From: Bolinopsis microptera | Lineage: Eukaryota > Ctenophora > Tentaculata > Lobata > Bolinopsidae | Length of the DNA: 64,000 nt | Assembly (NCBI RefSeq): GCF_026151205.1 | Contig: NC_087082.1 | Location: forward strand, 7,011,908 to 7,075,907 | Direction: 5' to 3' | In this document: in pieces, positions 18,018 to 29,699 of the stretch | How the letters are laid out: each line of letters opens with the position of its first letter | Numbering within the stretch: position 1 is the stretch's first letter | The notes under the pieces: generated by a model | The model's input: the letters and a program-made list of their open reading frames with translations, nothing else | Databases searched by the model: none | Told to the model about the DNA's origin: nothing | Made by a program: the position numbers and the translations under genes

Positions 18018-19527
18018 TTGATTCACGATGTCAATCCTTCGCAGCTCGGTGAGGCACAGTGGTGCATCTCGCCGATCTACCGAAGGATTGATGCATAACA
18101 ACAAGACACGCGCTAAAGACGCGCATTTTCTGAGTGATGTTAACGATAGCTTTAAATTCACTGATGTCATTATTATTCAGCGTGACCGGTAATAGTTTAA
18201 AAATCAGAAGGAGAAAACACATGTTTAAATTACTAAAAAAGGAGTATCACTTTACAGGATTGAATTTAAATATAGTCATAATAGATAAGAGAGGAATTTG
18301 TTTCCCTTTGAATCAATCAAACTAGATGAATTGTTGTATAAATACTTAGATCAAACTATCAATCTACAGGCTATCGTCAAACATGTTGCAAGGCGTCATC
18401 TTCAGTGACATAATAGATAAGAGTTTATTAACTATCATGCCAACTTTAGAGACGGTAACCACATTAAACTAAAGTTTTCCCAATCAAAATAAAGGGTTTA
18501 TACAAAATAAAAGGTTTATGCACTAGACTGCGAGACAATTAACCTTATGCAATGCAGGTTAGTATAACTATAATATCGGACTGAGTTGAAATTTCTGAGA
18601 GCATGATACCCCAAAATAAATATATGCCTGTGTCTGGCAATAGCGTTCAGATGGCTTCCGAACTTGTGCGGATAAGATAATATAAAAAATACAAATAAAC
18701 TATAATAACAATCTGAAAATTAATGTATCAGTACAGATCTTATACTCGAAATCAGGCACTTTCAAAACATTTCTCTTAAATTATCTTTCTTAACACCGTT
18801 CAATTGTAACTTTAAATTAAAATATTATGATGATCCGGACGATGATAAATATTAAATTACAACTGATTATATTTATGGATTTCGGCCTGTCGATGCTGGA
18901 AGCTGATCAGCTAATCGTTAATCGTTACCATGTGACAAGAATAGTATGATGAACCTCCCAATCAGTATCTATGTATCAAAAGAAAATATTGATCTAATTC
19001 AACTCGTCGGGAGCCCTTTTGAAACATCTCGAAGTTAGAGTGCAGAGTGCATGATTACTGATTATCAGCACGATTGGGTGAAACAAAGACGAAACCGTGT
19101 GTTGATTAGAATTAAAAGAGGAAGATATTTAGTGATAAATTGTGCACTCTTGCATTTAAGTTTTAATTGTTAGACTTGTTCGATGTAGGGCCTTTAATTT
19201 AACCTAATACTAATGCAGTTACTTAATACTTGGTAAGTCTAGGGAAAACAGGTGCTAGTTGTCGGAAATGAAATGGAGTCTGTTCCTGATCGAAGTTACA
19301 TGATGCTGATAGATTTGATGCAGCTCAGCACTCAGCAGCCACTGTCTTCAAATAGAGTGTTCCAGTTCTGCAATCTGCAGTCTCGAATGTTTTCGCCCAG
19401 CTTTTCTTTTCATCGTGGTTATAGAAGACAGACCTGAAGAAATACTAGTATAATGATAATATAGGTAACATGTCCAGAATGAGTAAAATTGTATTATCGG
19501 CAAATTTACTTATGTGAAAACTCCCAA

Positions 19528-19640
19528 CAGGGTGGCGCTGGCCCAGAAGTAACTGCACACAAGCAACCCTTTAATGATCACGCACGTAATTTGTGTGAAA
19601 ATATGTAACTCATTTAACGAAGTCAGTGAAAAGAACCTAC
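19528..19640. mobile_element. Mariner-like terminal sequence
   Basis: cagggtggcgctggcccagaagtaac followed by a stretch like the left end of the MITE in the GPCR gene (gcaaccctttaatgatcacg). A possible opposite end, gacttttggcccaccctgta, lies near 23421-23440. Confidence 0.6.
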
Positions 19641-20035
19641 CTTTATTTACCAATGTCGATTTTTTGCTTGTGATGAAGTAGTCCTCGCAAATGTGAGATA
19701 TGTATGTAGTTTGTTTTTAAAAGTAAGATTGTAGTCATAGTCGATGTATAGCGACGGTAGTTTACCAGCAGCTCCCTGTACAAATAGAAATGTGGTTTTT
19801 ATATAATATTACTAGTTAAATTAATGAGTACAATGCAGGAATAAAAAAATGTGTCTTAAATGTTTTATATTAAATGTGTTATAATTATATTAACCACCTT
19901 ATATTCGTATAATATGTACTCACAAACAATGATAGTCCCAACTGTTTTTAATTGCTTATAATTTAAACCTTCTTATTAAATAATTTAGATGACTGTGTCT
20001 GATCTAAAATTGCACGAGAAATAGAGAAAATTAGG

Positions 20036-20155
20036 TCCCAGACAGAACTCGACCGGGATATAACCGGCGCAGCCGGAATACCGGCTGGTATTTGGCGATT
20101 TTGTACCGGTACCGGCCGGGATTTTGGTTTTAGCCGGGATTTTTCCAAAATAAAT
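20036..20155. repeat. CCGG-rich imperfect palindromic cluster
   Basis: Several ACCGG/CCGGT/GCCGG motifs within 110 bp (for example taccggtaccggccgggatt), standing out from AT-rich surroundings. It may be subterminal repeats of a transposon. Confidence 0.5.
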
Positions 20156-20769
20156 TCAGTTTTTCTCAACGTTAATTTGAGTCCAAAATTAACAAATCTG
20201 TGAACATTTTCCTAAAACATTTTGACGAAGTCATTGAACAATGGAGACTGGAGTCAATCTATATTTAACATAATCATGGGTGTACGAATTATGGACTTCT
20301 TTCTGACTTATGACTTAATTATTGTGACTAAGTGTCACGGCTCACGGTCTTGTGTTACCGAGGGACAAGTAAAACAGAGTTCTCCGGGTAAAGAAAGCAT
20401 TAATAAATGCTATTCAGTATTCATCCTATTCAATTATTCAGGTAAGGTGATGTAAACTGTAAAGTGATAAGCTCCAACGTCAAACACCATGTTCAATTAA
20501 ATAAGTTTAAGTAACCAATACCAGATCACAGGATTGTTATAGTTACGGAGACTGTTGGAAACGATGCAAACCAGGATCGGACTCCTATCAGAAATAGTCG
20601 ACCACCGGTCCAGCCTCCCTCAAACTCAAATGCCCTACCACTACCCCAGACCACATCCACCTCTTCAGCCAGGAACAGCGCTCCCACTATACCACTACCA
20701 GCAGTTCCTACCGCCTCAGAGGATACACTGCACGTGCCCGTTATTCCTCATGCCTCGTCTTAAATGTCC

Positions 20770-20940
20770 AGTCCATGAATCCTAGTGCATCAAGTGCGAG
20801 TATATGGGAAGTGCCAAAAATCTCAGCTCTTATTCAGGAGAAATCCAAAAACCACTCGTTACCGTTTATTGCACTTACGGAAACGTGGCTCAAGTCCTAC
20901 ATGTCAGACAAATACAAAATGTGCATCACCTCTTTCTCCT
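20770..20940 (+). pseudogene. Endonuclease fragment of a CR1-like element (copy in duplication unit 1)
   Basis: Translates as ISALIQEKSKNHSLPFIALT followed by ETWLKSYMSD, the start of the apurinic-type endonuclease of CR1-like elements, but soon breaks. The same fragment is at about 22015-22185 in unit 2. Confidence 0.75.
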
Positions 20941-21593
20941 GCTGAGCAGAACCTCCCCCTTAAAAGTAAACAAATCTGCATCGCCTCCCAACGACAATCC
21001 AGATATATTAAGCAGCAGAGACAATCATTTAAGGAGACTTCGATATCTATCAGGATCATGATTATACTGCCTGAGAACTCAGCACTTCAGGATGAAACAT
21101 ATAATATTTGGTTTTCTCGATTTCATTCATATTTAGACAGAAGTCCGTGTAGATAATTGGTTATAGAATAATTGGATATAATTTTATGCGAAGTTGTGTC
21201 TGCGAAAATATACGTGTGAACTGGTCATCCCGCAAATGCTGAAAAAGTAGTTGTTACCTATCATAAAATAACCGCTCGCACCGTACAGTGTACACGACAG
21301 AGTTGTGACTGCGTTTACAAATTCTTTATCATATTGATGTGTTGCCATGGCAACCGAAACTCCATCGGAAGATCGGCCTGTAAGGCATAATCATGATAAT
21401 ACACAGTATCAAAACATTGCCATTGATATCATAGCAACATTCCAGAGATTAGATTATGTGTGTGTAAGAAAATGTATGTTATAGTATTATACAGTCTGCT
21501 AGAACATTCCGTTTACACATGGTGGCCGATAACAACTTGTTTAATTTATCTCCGAATTACACTCAAATTTCTGAAAGTTTCGTAGACTTAAAT

Positions 21594-21825
21594 CAATTAC
21601 AGAGGGTGTGGCTATTGGCCAGCCCCTCTATTTCACTATTATGGTTGAAACTATAAGAATACAGATTATATTGTTACAGTGATTTTACAAAAGTCGAAAC
21701 AGTAAACACCAATTTGTAGGATACTTTAAATCACACCAAAATTGGTCCCAGAATGCAATGAAATCTGATGGCGTCTTTTCAGTGAAAAAGAGGCCACACT
21801 CTCTGTAATTGATTAAAGTTTACGA
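21594..21825. mobile_element. MITE with about 22-bp inverted repeats (copy 1)
   Basis: Left end aatcaattacagagggtgtg, right end its complement around gccacactctctgtaattga. About 230 bp. A second copy at about 22834-23062 belongs to the duplicated unit. No coding capacity. Confidence 0.8.
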
Positions 21826-21865
21826 GACCTTTAGAAAATGAGTTATATAACTTGCAACTTAAACT

Positions 21866-21906
21866 AAGATAAATTGAGTATTTATACTCAATTTATCTTA
21901 GTTGCA
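21866..21906. other. Hairpin at the end of duplication unit 1
   Basis: aactaagataaattgagtat followed by its complement, about 20-bp stem and almost no loop. Repeated near 23104-23146. Confidence 0.85.
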
Positions 21907-24900
21907 TGAGTAATATATATATACTACCCACTATACCACTACCAGCAGTTCCTACCGCCTCAGAGGATACACTGCACGTGCCCGTTATTCCTCATGCCTC
22001 GTCTTAAATGTCCAGTCCATGAATCCTGTGCATCAAGTGCGAGTATATGGGAAGTGCCAAAAATCTCAGCTCTTATTCAGGAGAAATCCAAAAACCACTC
22101 GTTACCGTTTATTGCACTTACGGAAACGTGGCTCAAGTCCTACATGTCAGACAAATACAAAATGTGCATCACCTCTTTCTCCTGCTGAGCAGAACCTCCC
22201 CCTTAAAAGTAAACAAATCTGCATCGCCTCCCAACGACAATCCAGATATATTAAGCAGCAGAGACAATCATTTAAGGAGACTTCGATATCTATCAGGATC
22301 ATGATTATACTGCCTGAGAACTCAGCACTTCAGGATGAAACATATAATATTTGGTTTTCTCGATTTCATTCATATTTAGACAGAAGTCCGTGTAGATAAT
22401 TGGTTATAGAATAATTGGATATAATTTTATGCGAAGTTGTGTCTGCGAAAATATACGTGTGAACTGGTCATCCCGCAAATGCTGAAAATGTAGATGTTAC
22501 CTATCATAAAATAACCGCTCGCACCGTACAGTGTACACGACAGAGTTGTGACTGCGTTTACAAATTCTTTATCATATTGATGTGTTGCCATGGCAACCGA
22601 AACTCCATCGGAAGATCGGCCTGTAAGGCATAATCATGATAATACACAGTATCAAAACATTGCCATTGATATCATACCAACATTCCAGAGATTAGATTAT
22701 GTGTGTAAGAAAATGTATGTTATAGTATTATACAGTCTGCTAGAACATTCCGTTTACACATGGTGGCCGATAACAACTTGTTTAATTTATCTCCGAATTA
22801 CACACAAATTTCTGAAAGTTTCGTAGACTTAAATCAATTACAGAGGGTGTGGCTATTGGCCAGCCCCTCTATTTCACTATTATGGTTGAAACTATAAGAA
22901 TACAGATTATATTGTTACAGTGATTTTACAAAAGTCGAAACAGTAAACACCAATTTGTAGGATACTTTAAATCACACCAAAATTGGTCCCAGAATGCAAT
23001 GAAATCTGATGGCGTCTTTTCAGTGAAAAAGAGGCCACACCCTCTGTAATTGATTAAAGTTTACGAGACCTTTAGAAAATGAGTTATATAACTTGGAACT
23101 TAAACTAAGATAAATTGAGTATTTATACTCAATTTATCTTAGTTGCATGAGTAATATATATATACTCTCATTTTTTTAGAGCAAACGTAATTTAAATGGC
23201 TAAACACAATTCAATAAAATTTGGCTCGATCCGATTATCCAAACTATCAAATAAATGCGAAAATGAACCTTCTTTTTGCTTTTGAAAACAATGAACACAA
23301 ATATGTTTCGATTTGACAAATTTCTCGAACCAGTGGTGGTAGTAAGTCATACCAGAACCAATTATTTCAATTGGGCACTCAGTGACTGAGCTATTAATGC
23401 CAACGTTTGCACACTGACTTTTGGCCCACCCTGTATATTTATAATATACGGCTGGAAAAAATGTAACTGGATATCTGCCACAATGCTGCTATTATTAAGG
23501 TTAAAGTAACATTTAGCACATAAAGAAGTCTGGTTTGCTAGGTTTTAATTGGTCGTATAATAACAAATAAAAATGAGTTAAGACTACAAAAACGGTCGAT
23601 AGAACCTAATTATAATACCTGTATCGAGAACTCGACTTCAATGCACTGATAGCGTTGGTACTAACATTCTATCAAATTATGTCATATCTTGAGACTTGAT
23701 AGCTGCCTGAAACAGTTTTGAGTCAACATTATCGTGATATTCTAGAAATTGAAACCAATTCTCAACTTTAAAAAAGCAGGTTTCAATAAATGCCATAGAA
23801 TTAAATTCTACCTTTTTAAATTTTAAGAATTTGTTGATTTATTAAAATTCTGTCTCAATTAATATATAAGGGTACATGCAATGTATTTCGACACGCACTG
23901 TAGACTCACTTATTGGATTCGTGCTAGATGCTGTGTACGTCACCCTCTTAACCACCTCTATGGCGAAGATGAGGATGGTAAGTGCAAGTACAGTAATGTG
24001 AGGAGAGGATGGGTATCATTTAGCACATTTTTGCTGTAGGTGTAAAGTAGCTCTTAGTCAAGGAGTATATAAATGACGGCACGACAAGGTTCTGCAACAG
24101 ATCTCTGAACATGTTATCTTGTGAGCGCCGAGTGAACACTTATAAGAACAAGGCCAGCGATGTAAGACAGTATCATTGACTTAGTCCATGCTGGGAGGAA
24201 AAAAGCAAGTACAGACGACCGAAAGGAGTCGTGGTTTGGGATCCTGAGTGGGTCTCGATATTGGATAGTGCTTTTATATATCGGACCTTATGATATTCTC
24301 AAGGTCACCAAGACGGCACAGTCTTATGGCGGGAGGTAACGGTACCATCTAAAGAGCAGATTGCTGAATCATACAAGTAAAAACTCTACCGGTACAGCAG
24401 TCTTACAGCAGACTGAGATTCAAGCGAAAGAATTGTGCTGTTATAATTATGCGGTTAAAGTTCTAGCACCGGGAGTAGTTGTTCACGGTTTGGAGAGAGC
24501 TGAGTAGGCTAGTACGGGATAGAAGGGAAGAAGCAGCTCACTGTTCCAGATGGATCTACTTCTTATCAAGGAAGAAGGAGTGGTAGGTATAGTAAGGAAG
24601 ATTGGAGCCTAAGAATTAACTTAACATCTAGAGGTACCACAAACTTTATCTCGTCGCCAATTGCGAGCTTTAACGGGTTTCCTCAAGTGACTCGATGGTT
24701 TAATTGTGACAAATCATGATATGAACTTTGATGAACCCATAATAGTATAGTGCAATAATACTATGATAGTATTCTCATAAGTTCTACCCTTGCAACCGAG
24801 TACAATGTACATACTAAGTGATATCAAGCTGCAATCTAAAATTTATTAATTGAATCTCAAAATAACTTCAAATTTTACCTAATAATTGCGACATCGTTGG

Positions 24901-25895
24901 AAGTGAGAAATAAAATACATTAAATTTTAATCCAATTCTGCGAGAGAAGATTTGCCCAGACAGCTGACAAGAATGTATTACCATACTTCCTGTAAATGTG
25001 GTAGTTATTAGGTCATATCAAACTTGAAAATTATGTCAAAGTTTTTCTCAGTCTCTGGTGTCAATCACCAGTAGAGTACCCAGCCGCACCAAAACAACCT
25101 GCGATTTTTACGTGGGAAACATCGTATAATACACATGCTATACACTCTAGTTTTATAGCAGCTACTGATATCATGCGGCAGTATTAATAAGCATACAAAT
25201 TCAGCGCAAAAAATTGTAAAGACGACACAAATTCATGCGGGATGTTAATAAATGTGTCCATGTTGAACTCAAACTCCGACAGAATAATATTTCAAATCGG
25301 ATATATTATAATTAATCAAATGGTATCTGCTCATGTTCCGTCTATATAAACTACAAAACTTAATAAATTAGTGAAGTTCTGAAACAAAGATCACGACTAG
25401 GTTTTATCAAAATTGAAAAGAAAACCGATCGAAGTGCACTAGAGATATAGTTTAAGTTTAAAGGGTCATCATTACTAAAATCTCTTCCTAGCTCCTAGCA
25501 ATCAAGTTGTTAATCCTAGTTCTACACCTAAACAAGTACAAAATTACATCCTTACATTTTGAAATTTTTCGATATCCAGCTCAACATAAGACTTCGATAC
25601 CAATAATGCATAATGGGTACATACCGATGATCGGTGTTCGTAAATATTTGGTTATTTATAGTATTGAAGTTTAAAATCTTCCTAATTATGTAAGAATAAC
25701 AAAAGGAATCACGTACTAGTGTGCTGTTACGTAAAACAACTATTTAATAAAAATAAATTAACAGTATTCGAGTACAAAATTAAAAATACAAACTCCAACA
25801 TAATCGACAGACAAACTCAATAAATGAAGATTTCGTCGTGAAACAAGCTATATATACAGCTATAACGTAGCGCTCGACTCCAGTCTGAACCAAAA

Positions 25896-26413
25896 TTAAG
25901 TCGCGTTCGTAGGAAATTGACCACCAGCTGCTGGTGGTTCGAATGTTGGTTTGCACACTACTGTGGTTGCGAGAAGCATTATTTGATGCGCGCGCGACCC
26001 AGTAGTGCATCGCGCTACAACATCTCCTCTATCTAAAGAAACAACACTTGACTTAACTTGACGTTTATTACGCAAATACGAGTAAAAAGATTTACAATTC
26101 TGTTTTAAATTAGATGTAATCTTCTTTTCATAATTTACTTTAGCTTTAATTTCTGCCACCTCAAAAATACGCTGCTTGCTATTTGCACAGCTAAAGTTAA
26201 TATCCGAAGGATTAATATCAAATTCAGCCCATGCTCTGTCCTTGTTCTTCCTCATTCTTTTAAGTGAAGTTGTACTCCATGGCAACTTGACAGGTCTGTT
26301 GTCGAGATAAACCGAAGCAGCTGGGACAGCTGCAGCAACAGACTCCAATTTACCATGTAGTTCAACCCACATATCTTGAACATTATTTGTACAACTATAA
26401 TCCCAGTCAATAT
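25896..26413 (-). pseudogene. CR1-like ORF2 segment between endonuclease and reverse transcriptase
   Basis: From 26372 to 26021 the frame reads LDNRPVKLPWSTTSLKRMRK and NCKSFYSYLRNKRQVKSSVV, then SLDRGD, the usual spacer before the reverse transcriptase. After 26021 the frame runs into the 8-kb insertion. The true continuation is at 18017. Confidence 0.82.
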
Positions 26414-26550
26414 TGTTGAAGATTTGTACCTAGAGTCAAGCTGTCAAGTATTATAAATTCTCTTCTTGGTTTCCTCTGTAATTCTTCATGATAGAACGTC
26501 TTGTTCTAAATTTTTCACTGACGATTGAACGTAGAGATCTGTTCATTTTG
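26414..26550. mobile_element. Repeat R1, second copy, piece 4
   Basis: R1 from tgttgaagatttgtacctag to gttcattttg, completing the second copy. Confidence 0.88.
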
Positions 26551-26554
26551 TCTC

Positions 26555-26616
26555 TATATTTAATTTAATTGCATACTATGATACATTGCAAGAGTTACGC
26601 TAGGGACCTCCGGCTT
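26555..26616 (+). repeat. 62-bp direct repeat D, right copy
   Basis: Near-identical to 14671-14732. Confidence 0.9.
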
Positions 26617-27053
26617 TTGTGTTGACAAACACTTACTAGGACGCAAATAAACACAGATTGAATATATTACGGAATGAGAGGCCTGAGTAGTCTATATAAA
26701 GTATTTTTTTCTTTAATTCTGTAATATTTTTGCAGTTGCATCAAATCCATTTAAAAATTTAATTTGTTTCGCATCGTATTTTTCTCAATTTTCCTTTTCC
26801 GAGAAAAACTTACTTGCGCTCCTACTAAATCGCTTGTCCAAATTTTAAGAAAATTCAATTGTGAAAGGCCTTTTGGTTGTGAACTTAATCTAAATCGGTG
26901 TATTTTTGGACGCTGATTCCGAATTATCCCCCCGTAACGTTCACGTAGGGTAAAAATGCTTTCCTGGAGAGTTATGGGCAAAAAACCGTTTTGGTCACGA
27001 GATTGCTCTAACCAGAGCCCTTTCGTTTGCAGTAGCGCGCGACCGCCGAAGAA

Positions 27054-27133
27054 TTACTGGGCCGCGCTCAGCCTGTCATTCCGCCGAATCTCTATTATGT
27101 TTATGAACATAATAGCCTGGGGTCCCCAGGTAA
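27054..27133. mobile_element. Second copy of the 86-bp MITE family
   Basis: About 80 bp from ttactgggccgcgctcagcc to ggtccccaggtaa, opposite orientation to 17235. No matching target duplication is visible, so the flanks may have changed. Confidence 0.8.
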
Positions 27134-27172
27134 ATTAAAATAATGCATAATGGTCTGATCTCAACACTTCCA

Positions 27173-27214
27173 GATCGTTGCTGTGCTCTGCGAAGCAGAG
27201 TAAAGCAACGATCT
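27173..27214. other. Hairpin
   Basis: gatcgttgct and agcaacgatc are the outer arms, with inner arms ctctgc and gcagag. Possibly the end of a small transposon. Confidence 0.6.
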
Positions 27215-27846
27215 CGTCGTATCGATGCGAAGCAAGAATGGTAGTTTGCGCGGCGCGTCGAAGTCCTCCAAGGGTTAGGGTTGTGGTAAGGGTTATGGAT
27301 AGCTTCGGGATTATGGTTAGGGTTGGGATTCGGGTTTTGTACAACCTAGCTGCAAAACCATAAAAACCACAGTCACGTGAAATTTTTGGGCGAGCGAATA
27401 ATGATCAATTAGTAAAAGCTTTTACGTAACGGGTGATACTCGTAAAATATTTGTTTCAAATATCAAATATTAAAACCGCGTCGACGAGTCAAACTCGGTA
27501 CGGCGCGCGTCCTGGTAGGTTATAAACATACAATAAAAGCCACCCACTTGATATATTTCATTTAAGTTTAATTGTTAATTATTTCCACACCGCAAGCGCT
27601 TTTGCAAAATTTCCAACGCGCACGACCCGCAAAAGCATTTAGTTGTTATCCATATGCATTTGCTTCACATTGTATATGTACCCCTTATCTTAGAAAAGAA
27701 AGGCTTCGCGCGTGAAAACAGGTATACAACTTACTTGTTACTGCATACTGGGTGGCGCTCCCATCTACCTCAGAAGCCTAGTTTTTAATTTGAATGTTAT
27801 TTCAATGTAAACATTAAACTTTTCCACCATTGCACATCACACACCC

Positions 27847-29656
27847 CTTATCATTGACACCGTAGTGAACCCTGATACTCCAAACCAATTGGGTTTCTGC
27901 AAGGGTGCTCAAACAGCAGACCACATACTAACGCTCTCAACATGCATTGAAAAATATGTTAAAGTCGAAAAGAAACGAGTCTTCTCTTGCTTTGTAGACT
28001 ATGCAAAGGCTTTTGACACTGTTTGTAGGGAAGCGCTACTCTACAAACTTTGGAAACTAGGAGTTCAAGGGCGATTTTTCAATTGTATGGAACACATGTA
28101 CACCCATTCATCTGCAAAAATAAAACTCCTCAACAAGCTCTCTGAGAAGATTGACGTCCTCTGTGGAACTGAACAAGGGCATCCCTTGTCCCCGGAACTG
28201 TTCAAATGCTTCGTACGTACATGCCCTCTCCGAAGAACTGAACGAGCTAGATAACATCGAAGTGCCCATCATTAACTCCATCAAGGTGACACATCTGCTC
28301 TGGGCTGATGACTTAGTACTTCTGACTCTGAATCCTGAAAGCCTACATAAAATGCTTTCTGTTCTGTACGCCTACTGTCAGGAGTGGGGCCGGCCTAGTG
28401 GTCAACATGTCTAAAACCGCTATCATGGTGTTCAACCGCGCTGGTCGTATACTTGATACTCAAAGACAGCAAGACCTTCGCTTTTGGTTTAACACCGATC
28501 GACTCAGTTCGTGAGTACACGTACCTAGGAATGACTTTCACTCTGACAAGATCCCTGAAGGTCGCACAGTCCAAACTTAGGCAGAAAGGACTTCGGAGTT
28601 ATTTTTCGCTTAAAAGCATGATAGACTTACGACATATAAGGAAAGAGACAATCTTTAAACTCTTCGATGCACTTATTGTCCCAGTAGTGTCTTATGGATG
28701 CCAGATTTGGCTCCCTCAGACATACTTCATGGGTGCCTTCTCATCGGGTAACTTTCCCAACCTAAAACAGATCAGGCAAGATCCACTAGAAAAACTTCAC
28801 ATCTCGTTTCTCAAGTGGACTCTCAACGTCAATAAATGAACATCAAATGCGGCAATTTGGGGTGACACAGGACGCTATCCTTTGGCGATAGAGCTATCAT
28901 CCCAAGTGTATAACTACTGGGAAAGATAAGATAAAATGGAGAAAGCTGGATCTAACAGTCTTGTGCGACATGCCTTCAAAGAGCAACGCAGCCTCAGTCT
29001 TTCTTGGAACATCAACATCGAGACTGCACGGTCGGTTCTAAACCAACCCAATGGACATCATCTAAAACTCTCACCTTCACAAATCAAAGAAGCGATGCGT
29101 TCCAACTTCAGGCAGATATGGAACACTGAGAGATGGAACAACAAGAAACTAACGTTCTACAACACCATAAAGATGAGTTTTGGCTATGCGCAGTACCTCA
29201 ATATGAACCTGTCGCACGCTGAATCCAAAAAGCTGGCTCAATTCAGATCAAGCTCACACAATTTCAATATTGAGACAGGACGTCATGGAACCCACAAAAG
29301 AAACCAGATCGTACCTCGGATATGTAAAGCTTGCTCAACAGAGGACATGGACATGCTCGAAAATTTCGCAGAAATGCCATTCTTCGACCCCATCATCGAA
29401 GATGAGGTACACGTCCTCCGGACCTGCTCCCTGTATGAAGACTACCGACACCGCTTTAGTCAGAGCCAAAACCTGTCTTTTCGCTAACTTAGAGGGGCTA
29501 TTCACAGATGCCAGCCTCATAAGAGAGACAGCGAGGTTCTTGGTGAGAGCAAACAACAGGCGTTTCCCGAAGAAGGAAGTCACTAAGAAGGATCTGCTGA
29601 AGTCCAGCTGTAAAGTCCCCGCTACACCTCAACAGAACTCCTCTGCGGATACGTGA
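27847..29656 (+). pseudogene. Non-LTR retrotransposon, reverse transcriptase to C-terminus, frameshifted
   Basis: Conserved blocks are spread over four frames: NQLGFCKGAQTADHILTLST, CFVDYAKAFDTV, GTEQGHPLSPELFKC, LLWADDLVLLTL (the catalytic ADD), YTYLGMTFTLTRSL and SYGCQIWLPQT. A C-terminal Cys/His cluster follows (CKACSTED, then DEVHVLRTC). Frames change near 28210, 28400-28450 and 28840-28930. Different family from the CR1-like element. It is a relic. Confidence 0.85.
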
Positions 29657-29699
29657 CAGTCAAGTCGAGCTTCATTTCATTTCATATCACGATCACCAT

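Larger units (their letters stand above)
20683..23166 (+). repeat. Tandem duplication of a 1,244-bp unit
   Basis: Copy 1 is 20683-21926 and copy 2 is 21927-23166. They differ by scattered single bases and small indels, so the event looks recent. Each copy contains an endonuclease fragment of a non-LTR element, a MITE with inverted repeats, and a near-perfect 20-bp-stem hairpin at its right end. Confidence 0.93.
18018..26020. mobile_element. 8.0-kb insertion in the CR1-like element, 9-10 bp target duplication (catctcctct)
   Basis: catctcctct occurs at 18009-18018 and at 26021-26030, and the interrupted reading frame continues across the two. The left end (TTGATTCACGATGTCAAT, then gcagctcggtgaggcacagt and tctcgccgatct) and the right end (about 60 bp ending in catcgcgctacaa) match the two halves of the 125-bp element at 15765. 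So this is either the long relative of that element or a short copy opened by later insertions. I found no transposase inside. It holds a tandem duplication, mariner-like ends and fragments of other elements. Confidence 0.75.
15926..26413 (-). mobile_element. CR1-like non-LTR retrotransposon, 5'-truncated and split by two insertions
   Basis: The minus-strand element runs 26413-26021, then 18017-17321, then 17234-15926 once the insertions are set aside. It starts within the region before the reverse transcriptase and ends in a (TTAC)n-like 3' tail, as CR1/L2 elements do. At the target, R1 lacks about a dozen bases, a small target-site deletion. Interrupting sequences are the 86-bp MITE at 17235 and the 8-kb insertion at 18018. 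It is dead. Confidence 0.85.

Noticed and set aside
27274-27342. Telomere repeat remnant
   Set aside because: A few ggttaggg-like units, too degenerate and short to claim.
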